Shown here piece by piece: positions 52,549 to 62,504 of a stretch of DNA of 64,000 bases (position 1 is its first letter; every line of letters begins with the position of its first letter). Below the pieces are notes generated by a model. The model had not been told where the DNA came from, ran no database searches, and saw nothing but the letters and a program-made list of their open reading frames with translations. This stretch comes from Haloglycomyces albus DSM 45210 (GTDB lineage Bacteria; Actinomycetota; Actinomycetes; Mycobacteriales; Micromonosporaceae). A program made the translations under genes and the position numbers. The DNA lies in contig NZ_AZUQ01000001.1 in the NCBI RefSeq assembly GCF_000527155.1, positions 3,051,889 through 3,115,888 on the forward strand, given 5' to 3'.

Positions 52549-54021
52549 ATGGTGACCCCCGCCGAACAACTTCTCCGCGCCGCCTGGCGCGAAGGACTCG
52601 GTGACGTACGAGCCCAACCCCCCGACGGCTACCGCCTCACCGACCTCCCCCTCAACCAAGCCCGCGTCGTCGAGCGCCCCACCACACCGCCCCACCCCGC
52701 CGACCTATCCGAGCACCTGTTCGGTCCCCATCCGGGGCTACAGGCCGAACTCCACAGCGCCCACACCGGCCACACCCTCGCCCACCAACGCCGGCAACGC
52801 CGCCAACACCTGTGGCGAGCGCTCGCCCGCCACAACCACCTGACCACCTTCGTCGACCTCGTCACCCGTTACGTCGACGACCCCAACCGTCGAGCCCGCT
52901 GGTTCGAACTCCTACAACCGCTCGGCCACCCCCTGCACCCGTGCGCACGCACCCGACTCGGCTGGACACACCATGACATGCGCTCCTACGACATCGAAAC
53001 GCCACGCCCGGTCGCCCTCGTCGTCGCCTATCACGACGGAGCCCTCCACCGCCACGACCCGGACGGCTTGTTGACCGTCGACGGCCGACCGGCAACGGTC
53101 ATGCACCCATGGCAATGGCGGACGACCGACCGGGGCGATCTCATCGATTCGGGCCGACGCCTACCGGCCTGGCCGACCACGTCGGTACGCACGCTGTACA
53201 GCCCTGATCTCAACGCCTATCTCAAAACCTCTCTTGACGTGTCGATTACCTCGACCCGACGAACCATCACCCCCCGCACCGCACGCTTGACCCCGCCGCT
53301 CAGCCAACATATTCAGCGCCACCTGGCCCTACCGTCCCACCGCCTGCTGGAGGAACGCGCCTCCACCTGGCATCCCGCCGACGGCAACCACACCCTCGTG
53401 CTGCGCGCTCCGCTCCCCGACACCAACGACGGGGTGACGGTTCCGTGCCATGCGCTTCCGTCCGCTTCCCCGGTGACCGGACGCAGTATCGCCGCGGAGT
53501 TGGCGCTTGCCGATCGTCGGGGGCCGCGCCGGTGGTGGCGTGATTATGTGTGGACGGTGTTGCCGCCGTTGTTTCATCTTTTGGTGGGGCACGGTATTGC
53601 GTTGGAGGCTCATGGGCAGAATTGTCTGGTGGAGTTTCGTTCGTCGCGGTCGTGGCGTTTGTGGAGTCGCGATTTCGGTGGGGTGCGGTTGTATCGGGCC
53701 CATGTGCCCGCTGTGGTGCGGCCGGAGTCCGTCGGTGTGTGGTTGACGGATTTTTGGGGCCTGCGGCACCATCTGTCGGCGAGTTTGTTTCATAATCATT
53801 TGGCGCCGATTGTGGTGGCATTGTCTGATGACGTGGGAGGGTCGCCGTCGTCGTGGTGGAGGACGGTGGGTCGTTGTCTGCGTGGCATGGGTTTGCCGCG
53901 AACCGATCGGGATTTCTTCGAGCGTGCGCCGTTGCCGGGGAAGGCTTTGTTGACCGCGAAGCTGAAGGGCGCGACCGGCGTGATGTTGTCGGCTCCCAAT
54001 CCTTTGTGGAGCGCGTCGTGA
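52549..54021 (+). CDS. NIS siderophore synthetase (IucA/IucC family), second
   Basis: The 490-residue protein has GHPLHPCARTRLGW, MHPWQW, GIALEAHGQNCLVEF and SRDFGGVRLYR, the same landmarks as its neighbour. ATG 52549 is taken as start with a GGTGG upstream; the in-frame reading upstream has no homology. The next gene's GTG overlaps this stop by four bases. Base composition of the coding strand changes from C-ending to G/T-ending codons near 53490, inside the gene, with no break in the protein family match. Confidence 0.85.
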   Translation: MVTPAEQLLRAAWREGLGDVRAQPPDGYRLTDLPLNQARVVERPTTPPHPADLSEHLFGPHPGLQAELHSAHTGHTLAHQRRQRRQHLWRALARHNHLTTFVDLVTRYVDDPNRRARWFELLQPLGHPLHPCARTRLGWTHHDMRSYDIETPRPVALVVAYHDGALHRHDPDGLLTVDGRPATVMHPWQWRTTDRGDLIDSGRRLPAWPTTSVRTLYSPDLNAYLKTSLDVSITSTRRTITPRTARLTPPLSQHIQRHLALPSHRLLEERASTWHPADGNHTLVLRAPLPDTNDGVTVPCHALPSASPVTGRSIAAELALADRRGPRRWWRDYVWTVLPPLFHLLVGHGIALEAHGQNCLVEFRSSRSWRLWSRDFGGVRLYRAHVPAVVRPESVGVWLTDFWGLRHHLSASLFHNHLAPIVVALSDDVGGSPSSWWRTVGRCLRGMGLPRTDRDFFERAPLPGKALLTAKLKGATGVMLSAPNPLWSAS

Positions 54022-55157
54022 CGCGGTTGTGGGATTGGGTTGGTAACCGGTGTCGTTCGGGTGCGATGTGGGTGTGGGAGCCGTGGCGGTTTGTTGAGCG
54101 TATGGAGCTGTTGCGGCGTTGTTTTCCGCAGTGGACGTTTCTTTACGCGCAGAAGGCCAATCGTAGTTTCGTGGATGTTGCCGCTCGTGTCGCCGACGGG
54201 GTCGAGTGTGCGTCGGCCGGTGAGGTCAAGCGGGCGTTGGCGGTGGGGGTGCGTCGTATTGCGGTGGCCGGTCCGGTGATGACGCGGGAGTTTCTGGCGT
54301 GGTTGTCTGGGTGTGCGGTGGAGGTGACGGTGCATGTGGAGAGCCTGCAGCAGCTGCGGTTGTTGGGAAGTGTGGACTGGTCGCGCCCGGTGGCGTTGCG
54401 GGTGAACGCGTCGGTGGCGTCTGAACTTCCGGCGACGCATCATATGACCGGTCTGGTGCCGTTCGGTATTGAGCCCGAGCGGATTCCACTCGCGGTGGAG
54501 ATGGCGCACGCCGTGGGGTTGGAAGTGATGGGGTTCAGCCATCATGCCGTGTCCAATTGCCTGGATGCCGAGGCGTATGCGGAGCATGTGGCGCGGTCGG
54601 TAGGTCTGTCGTGGGAGTTGGCCCGCCTCGGCGGTATCGAGTTGCGTTATATCAATGTCGGGGGAGGTTTGGGTTCGGATCCGAGGGGAGAGTGCATTGA
54701 TGTGGTGCGGCTGGCGGGTTTGGTTCCCTCACTTCCCGCCGGGGTGGAGTTGGTGTGTGAGCCGGGGCGGTTTCTCGCGGCTCCGGCGGGCCACTACGTC
54801 TGTGAGGTGGTTGATGTCAAGTCCGCCGGTGGTCTGACGTTTGTTCTGGTCAAGGGCGGTACGCATCATTTTCGTCTGCCGGCGGCGTGGGGTTACGGGC
54901 ATCCGTTCACCGTGGTGCCCGATGGGTGGTGGCCGTATGAGTGGGATCGCCCGGAGGTGGTCGATCGCGAGGTGCGGGTGTGTGGGGAGTTGTGCACGCC
55001 GCGGGACGTGTTGCATCCGGGGCAGTATGTGTCGCGGTTGCGGGTGGGCGATCGCCTGGTTTTTTCACACGCGGGCGCCTATGGACGCGATATTTCCCAT
55101 TCGCAGTTTCTGTCGCATGAGAAAGCCGGAACCGTCACTCTCGATACGTGGCGTTAG
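54018..55157 (+). CDS. PLP-dependent group IV (fold III) decarboxylase, DAP/ornithine-decarboxylase-like
   Basis: The 379-residue protein has the PLP lysine in FLYAQKANRS (Lys46), the His/Gly loop INVGGGLGSDP, ELVCEPGRFLAAPAG for phosphate binding and CGELCTPRDVL with the conserved active-site Cys. In siderophore operons such enzymes (for example SbnH of the staphyloferrin B pathway) decarboxylate an amino-acid intermediate to give an amine for the NIS enzymes. The GTG start overlaps the preceding stop (GTGA). It has strongly G/T-ending codons. Confidence 0.85.
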   Translation: MTRLWDWVGNRCRSGAMWVWEPWRFVERMELLRRCFPQWTFLYAQKANRSFVDVAARVADGVECASAGEVKRALAVGVRRIAVAGPVMTREFLAWLSGCAVEVTVHVESLQQLRLLGSVDWSRPVALRVNASVASELPATHHMTGLVPFGIEPERIPLAVEMAHAVGLEVMGFSHHAVSNCLDAEAYAEHVARSVGLSWELARLGGIELRYINVGGGLGSDPRGECIDVVRLAGLVPSLPAGVELVCEPGRFLAAPAGHYVCEVVDVKSAGGLTFVLVKGGTHHFRLPAAWGYGHPFTVVPDGWWPYEWDRPEVVDREVRVCGELCTPRDVLHPGQYVSRLRVGDRLVFSHAGAYGRDISHSQFLSHEKAGTVTLDTWR

Positions 55158-55178
55158 TCACTTAAATTGGGCCTTGCG

Positions 55179-55195
55179 GTTGACGCGATGTCAAC
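55179..55195. promoter_or_regulatory. inverted repeat GTTGAC-5-GTCAAC upstream of the MerR gene
   Basis: GTTGAC and its complement GTCAAC are separated by five bases, 42 bases before the MerR start codon. MerR regulators bind short dyads in their own promoters, so this is a candidate operator. Confidence 0.5.
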
Positions 55196-55236
55196 GGACA
55201 TGCTGGTGAAGCAATGGCAACAGCGAGAGGAACGGT

Positions 55237-55995
55237 ATGAGCGAGGAATGGTCGATCGGTGAGCTCGCGCGAATGTCGGGCCTGTCGACGCGGACGTTGC
55301 GACATTGGGACGCGAAGGGACTACTGACTCCGGTGCGTACCGATGCCGGTCGTGTGCGTTATTACGGCCGAGCGGAACTATTGCGTCTGCAGGAAATCGT
55401 CTTGTATCGACGCATGGCTATGAGCTTGGATTCGATTCGATCAATTGTCGACGGCCATACCGATCATGTGGACGCATTGCGTGGTCATCGTGAACGGCTG
55501 CGGCAGGCGCGGGAGCACGTCGCGGCGTTGGAACGCACCGTTGCGTCCACTATCGCGCAATTGGAGGGAGACGAAGCGATGGAACCGGCAACATGGTTTG
55601 ACCGATTGGACGGAGAGACAGTGGAACGTTATGAGGCGGAGGCTCGCACCCGGTGGGGCGACGAACGCGTCGACCGTTCCCGGGAGAATCTGGAGGCGAT
55701 GACCGATCGGGAGCGCGACGAGGTGATAGAGCGTTTTCAATCCATCGTCGACCGTCTCGCGCGCCTGTACCGCGACGGTGCCTACAGTGACGATACGGCC
55801 GTCGACACGGTTATCGGCGATCACTATTCCTGGTTGAGCGGAATGTGGGAGGCCGACCGCGAGGCGTACGTGGGCTTGGGTCGCCTCTATGCCGACGATG
55901 AGCGATTCGCCCGACAATTCGATGCCGCCACCGACGGCCTGGCCGCCTTCACCGCCTCGGCGATGGAGGCATGGGCGCAACGTCATTTGTCGTAA
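55237..55995 (+). CDS. MerR-family regulator with TipAS-like domain
   Basis: The 252-residue protein has an N-terminal MerR winged helix (WSIGELARMSGLSTRTLRHWDAKGLLTPVRTD), a coiled-coil dimer helix (about 85-110) and a C-terminal helical domain resembling the TipAS antibiotic-recognition domain (WFDRLDGETVERYEAEARTRWG...YARQFDA-TDGLAAFTASAMEAWA). TipA proteins respond to thiopeptides and other drugs. It precedes an ABC-F gene, a plausible partner in antibiotic tolerance. Confidence 0.85.
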   Translation: MSEEWSIGELARMSGLSTRTLRHWDAKGLLTPVRTDAGRVRYYGRAELLRLQEIVLYRRMAMSLDSIRSIVDGHTDHVDALRGHRERLRQAREHVAALERTVASTIAQLEGDEAMEPATWFDRLDGETVERYEAEARTRWGDERVDRSRENLEAMTDRERDEVIERFQSIVDRLARLYRDGAYSDDTAVDTVIGDHYSWLSGMWEADREAYVGLGRLYADDERFARQFDAATDGLAAFTASAMEAWAQRHLS

Positions 55996-56362
55996 TCGTT
56001 CACAGGGAGGCGTCACGAAAAACCTCTTGCGCCTCCCCACGCGAGGCGATACAGTAAGATCGTTCGTGTTCCCGACCGAAGGATGATCAGTGAAGTCATA
56101 ACCGACAGGCACCGCGTCGCTTGGTTTCGCGCCCCGTCTATGAGACGTGTGCGCCCATGTGTGACGTTCTGTTCGGTTATGGTCCGGTGATTCGGTCGCA
56201 TTCCCTCAAACGCTCTCTTTTGCGCCCTGCGGCGCGATGCCTTGATAGATGTTCGTAATTCTCTGTGACATCAATTCATCCGATTTCTGAGGTCCCCGGT
56301 GACGTGTGCTTCCTACCGCGCATGGTCACCTACTCGACCGTCGGATGCGAAAGGAATCGCCC
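55996..56362 (+). promoter_or_regulatory. long leader region of the ABC-F gene
   Basis: A TACAGT -10-like element at about 56050 would leave a leader of some 300 bases before the ABC-F start. It contains two short ORFs, 56083-56190 (35 codons after CCGAAGG) and 56249-56290 (13 codons, MFVILCDINSSDF), and a small GCGCC-CTGC-GGCGC hairpin near 56222-56235. Long leaders with short ORFs control many antibiotic-resistance ABC-F genes by ribosome stalling. That function is inferred here. Confidence 0.4.
56005..56037. terminator. stem-loop after the MerR gene
   Basis: GGGAGGCG at 56005-56012 pairs with CGCCTCCC at 56030-56037, ten bases past the stop. Confidence 0.5.
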
Positions 56363-58021
56363 ATGTTGACAACCGTGGCAGCGCATCGACTCAGTTTTTC
56401 CTGGCCGGACGGCACGTCGGTATTCAGTAACCTTGATATGGCCTTGTCTCACGGAGTCACCGCTCTCATCGGGGACAACGGCTCTGGTAAATCAACCTTG
56501 CTGGAGGTCGTAGCCGGGCTACGGCCGGCCGGTTCAGGGCATGTGGAACGCACCGGACGGATAGCCTACGTGCCACAGCACCAGTCGGTACGGTCGGCCC
56601 CCACCGTGGCGCACCTACTGGGAGTCGCCGACGTGTTCCACGCCTTGGCCGCAGTGGAGAGTGGACAGACCGATGCGGAGTTGTTCGACCGCATCGGCGA
56701 CGACTGGGACATCGTCGAACGCACCCACCGGCACCTGGACCGCCTGGGACTGGGCCACATCGAGCCCACCCGAGCCACCGACGGACTCTCAGGCGGCGAG
56801 CGCACGCTTGTAGCGTTGGCCGGTCGATTGCTGCAGCGTCCCGACATCCTACTGCTCGACGAACCGTCGAACAATCTCGACGCCACGGCACGCGGCTATC
56901 TCTACCGAGCAATCGAGACGTTCGGCGGTACGGTCCTGGTCGTCTCACACGACCGTGAACTACTCGACCGGGTCGATACGATCGCGGAGTTGCGGTCTGG
57001 TCGCCTGCGCACGTTTAAAGGCAATTTCGCCGATTACCGCCGGGCCATCGAGACCGAACAGAACGCGATTCGACGCGACGTTCGCGACGCTACCGCTCAT
57101 TTTCGCAAGCAGAAACAGGAATGGATCGAAGCGCAAACCAAATTGGCGCGACGCGAACGCACCGGCCGCAAACGCTATAACAACGCCGCCGAACCACGTG
57201 CGGTCATGCGGGAACGTCAACGTGCCGCACAGGTATCGGGCGGCAAACATCGCATAGAAAAGGAGGATGACCTGTCCGAAGCCAAGAGCGCATTGGAAGA
57301 CACCAAAGACCGCCTACGCGACGATACGTCCATCCGAATCGATCTGCCGGAAACACACCTCGCGCCGTCGGCGCTCGCGGTACGACTGAACGCATGGGCC
57401 CGCCACGGAGTCTACGACGGTACATTGACATACGGACCCGACGGAGTCGACCTCGACATCGTGGGACCCGAACGGATCGCGATATCAGGAGACAACGGCA
57501 GCGGTAAAACGACACTGGTCAACGAACTATTGCAGCAAAGCCGAGTCACGGCCGGCTACCTGACACAAACGATGGATCTACCGCTTCCCGACGGCACGGT
57601 ATTGGACAATGTGCGCCACCGCGCCCCCGACGTCGATCAGGGACTTCTGCGAACCCGACTGTCGCGGTTCCATTTGCGGCGCCGCTCGGTCTTCCGTCCC
57701 GTCTCCACACTGTCGGGAGGCGAACGCCTGCGGACAGCCCTGGCGACCGTCCTGTCGGCCGAACCGCCGCCACGCCTACTGGTGTTGGACGAGCCGACCA
57801 ACAACCTCGATTTGACGTCGGTCGAACAACTACGACAAGCGCTGAGCGCCTTCGAGGGGGCTCTGGTGGTGATCAGCCACGATCAAGCGTTCGTCGACGG
57901 CCTCGGAGTGACGCGCCGGATTCACCTGGAACGAAACCGCGGAGTCGTCAGTGACGTCCGAGGCGGGGTGGAAACCGTGCATCGCCCCGCCGAGCCGGCG
58001 GCGAACAACGGCGGATTCTGA
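56363..58021 (+). CDS. ABC-F ribosomal-protection-type ATPase
   Basis: The 552-residue protein has two ABC cassettes and no membrane part: Walker A GDNGSGKST with signature LSGGERT and DEPSNNLD, then GDNGSGKTT with LSGGERLR and DEPTNNLD. The linker between them is long, helical and basic (RRDVRDATAHFRKQKQEW...RRERTGRKRYNNAAEP), which is where ABC-F resistance proteins reach into the ribosome. AAAGGAATCGCCC precedes the ATG at 56363. Position behind a TipA-like regulator and a long leader makes a ribosome-protection role likely. Confidence 0.85.
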   Translation: MLTTVAAHRLSFSWPDGTSVFSNLDMALSHGVTALIGDNGSGKSTLLEVVAGLRPAGSGHVERTGRIAYVPQHQSVRSAPTVAHLLGVADVFHALAAVESGQTDAELFDRIGDDWDIVERTHRHLDRLGLGHIEPTRATDGLSGGERTLVALAGRLLQRPDILLLDEPSNNLDATARGYLYRAIETFGGTVLVVSHDRELLDRVDTIAELRSGRLRTFKGNFADYRRAIETEQNAIRRDVRDATAHFRKQKQEWIEAQTKLARRERTGRKRYNNAAEPRAVMRERQRAAQVSGGKHRIEKEDDLSEAKSALEDTKDRLRDDTSIRIDLPETHLAPSALAVRLNAWARHGVYDGTLTYGPDGVDLDIVGPERIAISGDNGSGKTTLVNELLQQSRVTAGYLTQTMDLPLPDGTVLDNVRHRAPDVDQGLLRTRLSRFHLRRRSVFRPVSTLSGGERLRTALATVLSAEPPPRLLVLDEPTNNLDLTSVEQLRQALSAFEGALVVISHDQAFVDGLGVTRRIHLERNRGVVSDVRGGVETVHRPAEPAANNGGF

Positions 58022-58035
58022 AGCGCTCACAAAAG

Positions 58036-58076
58036 CGGTGTGGGGTGACCTGATTTGTCCAGGTCACCCCACACCG
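58036..58076. terminator. 17-bp perfect inverted repeat between convergent genes
   Basis: CGGTGTGGGGTGACCTG at 58036-58052 pairs perfectly with 58060-58076 around a seven-base loop. It serves the ABC-F gene and the sdh operon coming from the right. Confidence 0.8.
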
Positions 58077-58094
58077 TGGTTTAAACCGATGCGA

Positions 58095-58841
58095 TTAACG
58101 AGCCGCCATTCCCGCCTTGCGGAAGTCGCGGTTCAATTGACCGATCACATCGAGACCGATTTCCTTCGGACAGGCGGCAGAGCATTCCCCGGTGTTGGTG
58201 CAGCCACCAAAGCCGGCGTTGTCGTGCTCTTCGACCATGCCGATAACCCGAGTGTTGTGTTCGGGCTGTCCCTGCGGCATGAGCCCCAGGTGCGCGACCT
58301 TAGCCGCCATGAACAGCATTCCCGAACCGTTCGGGCAGGCCGCAACACAGGCCCCGCAACCGATACAGGCGGCCGCCGAGAACGCCGCGTCGGCGTTCTG
58401 CTTCGGCACCAGGTGGGTGTGGGCGTCAGGGGCGGTACCGGTCGGTGCGGTGACGTACCCTCCGGCCTCAATGATGCCGTCGAAGGCGCTGCGATCCACC
58501 ACCAAGTCCTTCACCACGGGGAAAGGACGGGCCCGCCACGGTTCGATGTCGATGACATCGCCGTCTTTATAGTGGCGCATGTGCAGCTGACAGGTCGTCG
58601 TCGCCGCATTCGGGCCGTGCGGCTGACCGTCGATCACCAACGAACAGGCACCGCAGATGCCTTCACGACAATCGTGATCGAAGGCGACCGGGTCCTCTCC
58701 GTCGGAGATCAGACGTTCGTTGAGTACATCCAGCATCTCCAGAAAGGACATGTCCGGGTTGACGTTTTGAATTTCGTACGTGACCATCCGGCCACTGGCG
58801 TCTGCGGAGGGCTGACGCCAAATACGCAGCGTAAGATTCAC
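58095..58841 (-). CDS. sdhB: succinate dehydrogenase / fumarate reductase iron-sulfur subunit
   Basis: The 248-residue subunit carries electrons from the flavoprotein to the membrane subunit. The [2Fe-2S] ligands are in [11 protein letters not shown], and the two other clusters use [12 protein letters not shown] and [15 protein letters not shown]. The GTG start at 58841 has GGAG upstream and overlaps the sdhA stop (GTGA). It is the last gene of sdhCAB. Confidence 0.92.
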   Translation of the reverse strand: MNLTLRIWRQPSADASGRMVTYEIQNVNPDMSFLEMLDVLNERLISDGEDPVAFDHDCREGICGACSLVIDGQPHGPNAATTTCQLHMRHYKDGDVIDIEPWRARPFPVVKDLVVDRSAFDGIIEAGGYVTAPTGTAPDAHTHLVPKQNADAAFSAAACIGCGACVAACPNGSGMLFMAAKVAHLGLMPQGQPEHNTRVIGMVEEHDNAGFGGCTNTGECSAACPKEIGLDVIGQLNRDFRKAGMAAR

Positions 58842-60772
58842 TTGTAGCTCCGTTGGGTGGGCTTGACATAATCGAATTGAAGTTGTTCTTTGTGGAGAGT
58901 CGGCTTGTCGCCGTATTCCCACGCCGCGACATAAGAGAAATTCTCATCATCGCGCTTGGCCTCCCCGTCCTCAGTCTGCGACTCAGCGCGGAAATGACCA
59001 CCACACGACTCCGAACGGTGCAACGCGTCAATACACATCAATTCCGCCAACTCGAAGAAGTCCGCCACACGACCGGCCTTCTCCAACTGCTGATTCAACT
59101 CAGAACCACTACCGGGCACCTTCAGACGAGTCCAGAACTCCTCCCGCAGATCCCGAATCAGCCCAATGGCCTTCCGCAAACCCGCATCAGTGCGCTCCAT
59201 ACCGCAGTACTCCCACATGAGACTACCCAGCTCACGGTGGAACGAATCCGCCGAACGATCCCCATCGATCGACAAGAACTTCTCCAGCCGATCGTCAACA
59301 GCCTGGCGCGCCGCCGCCACCTGCTCATTCGACTCATCCAAGTCCTCAAAAGGACCCGCAGTAAGATAATTGCTGATCGTATTCGGCAAAACGAAATAAC
59401 CATCAGCCAACCCCTGCATCAACGCACTCGCACCCAAACGGTTCGCACCATGATCAGAGAAGTTCGCCTCCCCCGTCACAAACAACCCGGGGATATTCGA
59501 CTGCAGATCATAATCAACCCACAGACCACCCATCGTGTAATGCACCGCAGGATAAATACGCATCGGACGCTCATACGGATTCTCACCGGTAATCCGCTCA
59601 TACATATCGAACAGATTCCCGTACTTCGCCTTCACAGCATCCTGACCAAGACGCTTAATGGCATCCGCGAAATCCAGATACACACCCAGACCCGTCGGAC
59701 CAACCCCACGACCCTCATCACAAACGGCCTTCGCCGCCCGCGAAGCGATATCACGCGGCACCAAATTACCGAACGCCGGATAACGACGCTCCAGATAGTA
59801 GTCGCGCTCGCTTTCCGGGATGTCCCACGGCTTACGATCGTCGCCCGCCTTCTTCGGCACCCAGACGCGACCGTCGTTACGCAGCGACTCACTCATCAAG
59901 GTCAGTTTCGACTGATAATCCCCCGACACCGGAATACAGGTCGGGTGAATCTGCGTGTAACAGGGATTCGCGAAATACGCGCCCTTGCGATGCGCCCGCC
60001 AGGCGGCCGTCACATTGCAGCCCTTGGCATTGGTCGACAGGAAGAACACGTTCCCGTAACCACCGCTGGCCAATACGACCGCGTCGGCCAACTCGGTCGA
60101 AATCTCACCGGTCACCAAATCACGCACGACAATACCGCGAGCGCGACCATCGACGACGACCAGTTCCAACATCTCATGACGGGTATGCAAATCGACCCGA
60201 CCGGCGGCCACCTGACGTTCCAAGGCCTGATACGCCCCCAGCAGCAACTGCTGACCGGTCTGACCACGTGCGTAAAACGTACGCGACACCTGTGCGCCCC
60301 CGAACGAACGGTTATCCAGTAGACCACCGTATTCGCGAGCGAACGGCACTCCCTGGGAGACGCACTGATCGATAATATTGCCCGACACCTCCGCCAAACG
60401 ATGCACGTTCGACTCACGGGCGCGGAAATCCCCGCCCTTGATCGTGTCGTAGAAAAGACGGTGGACGCTGTCGCCGTCGTTGCGGTAGTTCTTAGCGGCG
60501 TTGATACCGCCCTGAGCCGCAATCGAATGCGCCCGACGCGGAGAATCCTGGAAACAGTAGTTACTCACGCGGTAACCCAGTTCGCCCAACGTCGCGGCAG
60601 CGGACGAGCCGGCCAGACCCGTACCCACCACAATCACATGGAGCTTACGCCGGTTCGCCGGATTCACCAGCTTGCCGGAAAAACGACGCTTCTCCCACCG
60701 CTGATCGATCGGCCCCTCCGGAGCCGCCTCATCGGCGATATCGGCACCGTGTTCAAAAAAGTCTTCAGCCAT
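58838..60772 (-). CDS. sdhA: succinate dehydrogenase / fumarate reductase flavoprotein subunit
   Basis: The 644-residue subunit oxidises succinate with covalent FAD. The FAD-binding motif is [19 protein letters not shown] near residue 48; the His for covalent FAD is in [15 protein letters not shown]; the end of the FAD fold is [17 protein letters not shown]. Size and sequence fit the B-type/E. coli FrdA-related SdhA used with a one-piece cytochrome b. The start lies one base after the sdhC stop. Confidence 0.95.
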   Translation of the reverse strand: MAEDFFEHGADIADEAAPEGPIDQRWEKRRFSGKLVNPANRRKLHVIVVGTGLAGSSAAATLGELGYRVSNYCFQDSPRRAHSIAAQGGINAAKNYRNDGDSVHRLFYDTIKGGDFRARESNVHRLAEVSGNIIDQCVSQGVPFAREYGGLLDNRSFGGAQVSRTFYARGQTGQQLLLGAYQALERQVAAGRVDLHTRHEMLELVVVDGRARGIVVRDLVTGEISTELADAVVLASGGYGNVFFLSTNAKGCNVTAAWRAHRKGAYFANPCYTQIHPTCIPVSGDYQSKLTLMSESLRNDGRVWVPKKAGDDRKPWDIPESERDYYLERRYPAFGNLVPRDIASRAAKAVCDEGRGVGPTGLGVYLDFADAIKRLGQDAVKAKYGNLFDMYERITGENPYERPMRIYPAVHYTMGGLWVDYDLQSNIPGLFVTGEANFSDHGANRLGASALMQGLADGYFVLPNTISNYLTAGPFEDLDESNEQVAAARQAVDDRLEKFLSIDGDRSADSFHRELGSLMWEYCGMERTDAGLRKAIGLIRDLREEFWTRLKVPGSGSELNQQLEKAGRVADFFELAELMCIDALHRSESCGGHFRAESQTEDGEAKRDDENFSYVAAWEYGDKPTLHKEQLQFDYVKPTQRSYK

Positions 60773-60773
60773 G

Positions 60774-61490
60774 TCAGCTCACCAATCCGAAAGTGACGGA
60801 CAAGGGAACGACCAGGAATCCCACCAACAGGACCACCGCCGTTACCCAAGCAATAATCTGAGTGCGTCGACGCCACGCGTTGCCCGGCCCCGCGATCGTC
60901 TGCACCGCCGACCAAATTCCATGCCGCACGTGAAGAGATACGAAGATGACCGCGAGGACGTAGAAAATCGTGACCCACCAACGCTCGGGAGCAAAACCCT
61001 GCACCACGGCGTTGTACACGTCCGGAACCTCATCCACCGGATTCACCACGCGAAGCGTCAAATCCAGCAAGTGCCAGACGACGAACAGAAAGATGATCAC
61101 GCCGCCCCACCGCATGGTGCGAGCCGCATACGACCCCTCCCCCTTGACCGGAGGACGGTGTGCGTACTTCACCGGGCGGGCCGCCTTGGCCCGTCGAGTC
61201 AATACCACGGCGCTGGCGATATGGGCGATCACCGACGCCAGCAGCACCACACGCACGATCCACAACAGGCCCTCGTGCGGCAAAATCGGTTCACCGAAAC
61301 TCCGCAGACCTTCCGCGTACTTGTCCAGATCGGCGGCACCGGCAAAGGCCTTCAGATTGCCCAGCATATGGACAATCAAATACGCCACCATGATCAGGCC
61401 GGACACTGCCATCGTAATTTTCGCTCCAATGGACGAGACCCGTACAGGTTTCGCCCGCGTTGGAGGCTTTGATTTAACTTCCAAAGACAC
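60774..61490 (-). CDS. sdhC: succinate dehydrogenase cytochrome b subunit
   Basis: The membrane subunit of about 238 residues has five spans and heme-ligand histidines such as [24 protein letters not shown] and VSLHVRHG, as in di-heme B-type enzymes that need no SdhD. GTG 61490 is preferred because TAGTCT lies seven bases upstream (leaderless); GTG 61520 would add ten residues. It is the first gene of the operon and diverges from a LysR gene. Confidence 0.88.
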   Translation of the reverse strand: MSLEVKSKPPTRAKPVRVSSIGAKITMAVSGLIMVAYLIVHMLGNLKAFAGAADLDKYAEGLRSFGEPILPHEGLLWIVRVVLLASVIAHIASAVVLTRRAKAARPVKYAHRPPVKGEGSYAARTMRWGGVIIFLFVVWHLLDLTLRVVNPVDEVPDVYNAVVQGFAPERWWVTIFYVLAVIFVSLHVRHGIWSAVQTIAGPGNAWRRRTQIIAWVTAVVLLVGFLVVPLSVTFGLVS

Positions 61491-61568
61491 GCCCACCAGA
61501 CTAGGAGAGGGCGGCGTCACTCGTCTAATTCATGGCAGCCGGTGTGATCATTCCATACAGTTATCACC

Positions 61569-62501
61569 ATGCGCCCGCAACAACTCAAAACCTTCCTCAC
61601 CGTTGCTGACAACAGGCACTTCACCCGAGCCGCCGAACAACTCAATATCAGCCAACCCGCGCTCTCCAAACAAATCCAGGCCCTGGAAGCCACCATCGGT
61701 GCGAGCCTTTTCACACGACACGGCGGTCAAGTACACCTCACCGACATCGGCCACACGCTTGTTCCTCACGCTCGCCGCATCGTCACCGCCACCGACGACG
61801 CACTCAGCGACCTACACAATCACGTCGCGCTTGCCAAGGGGAGGCTACGGATCGGCGCGACGCCGACGATATGTTCCTGGTTGATACCACCGCTGTTGGC
61901 CACCTACCACGAGAACCACCCGGGAGTGGACATCAGCCTCACCGAATCCGGATCCTCCGACCTCACCGAGTTGTTGAAACGTGGAGACGTCGAGGTCGCC
62001 TTGACCGCACACCCCTTGCATTATGAAGCGTCGGCGGCGATCGACAGCACCCCGCTTCTCCATGAGTCCCTCGTGATCGCCCAGACGAATCGGCAACCGC
62101 CTCTGGCCGCCCAAGCCTGTATCGGGCTCGGGCAACTGTCCCAGCAGCCGTTCATCCTTCCCACCACCGGTTTCGATTTGCGCACCTTGACCTTGGAAGC
62201 CTGTCGCCAGGCCGGTTTTCAACCGAGAATCGCCATCGACGGGGGAAACACCGACACCATCGTCGACCTCGTGGCCACCGGAATGGGAGTGGCCCTGCTA
62301 CCGGCCATGACCGCCACCCAGGACCCACGCATCCGCACCACCCCGCTGGCACCGCCCGGCGCGGTGCGGACGATCGCGATGGAACGCGCTTGTGACACTC
62401 CGAGGACCAAGGCGGCCGCCGCCTTCGAGAAAACCCTTGACGAGCACCTCATGCGGCGCCATGCCTGGGGTCAGATTCCCTCCGGTCTGCACATCATCTG
62501 A
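61569..62501 (+). CDS. LysR-family regulator
   Basis: The 310-residue regulator has an N-terminal winged helix (QLKTFLTVADNRHFTRAAEQLNISQPALSKQIQALE) and a substrate-binding domain (RLRIGATPTICSWLIPPLL...). It resembles CynR/CysL-type regulators. It diverges from sdhC, so it may control succinate dehydrogenase, or only share the intergenic region. TACAGT lies seven bases before the ATG (leaderless). It is convergent with the ankyrin gene, three bases apart. Confidence 0.88.
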   Translation: MRPQQLKTFLTVADNRHFTRAAEQLNISQPALSKQIQALEATIGASLFTRHGGQVHLTDIGHTLVPHARRIVTATDDALSDLHNHVALAKGRLRIGATPTICSWLIPPLLATYHENHPGVDISLTESGSSDLTELLKRGDVEVALTAHPLHYEASAAIDSTPLLHESLVIAQTNRQPPLAAQACIGLGQLSQQPFILPTTGFDLRTLTLEACRQAGFQPRIAIDGGNTDTIVDLVATGMGVALLPAMTATQDPRIRTTPLAPPGAVRTIAMERACDTPRTKAAAAFEKTLDEHLMRRHAWGQIPSGLHII

Positions 62502-62504
62502 AAC

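Noticed and set aside
58853-60322. A 489-codon plus-strand frame inside sdhA
   Set aside because: Antisense shadow of sdhA without ribosome binding site or domain.
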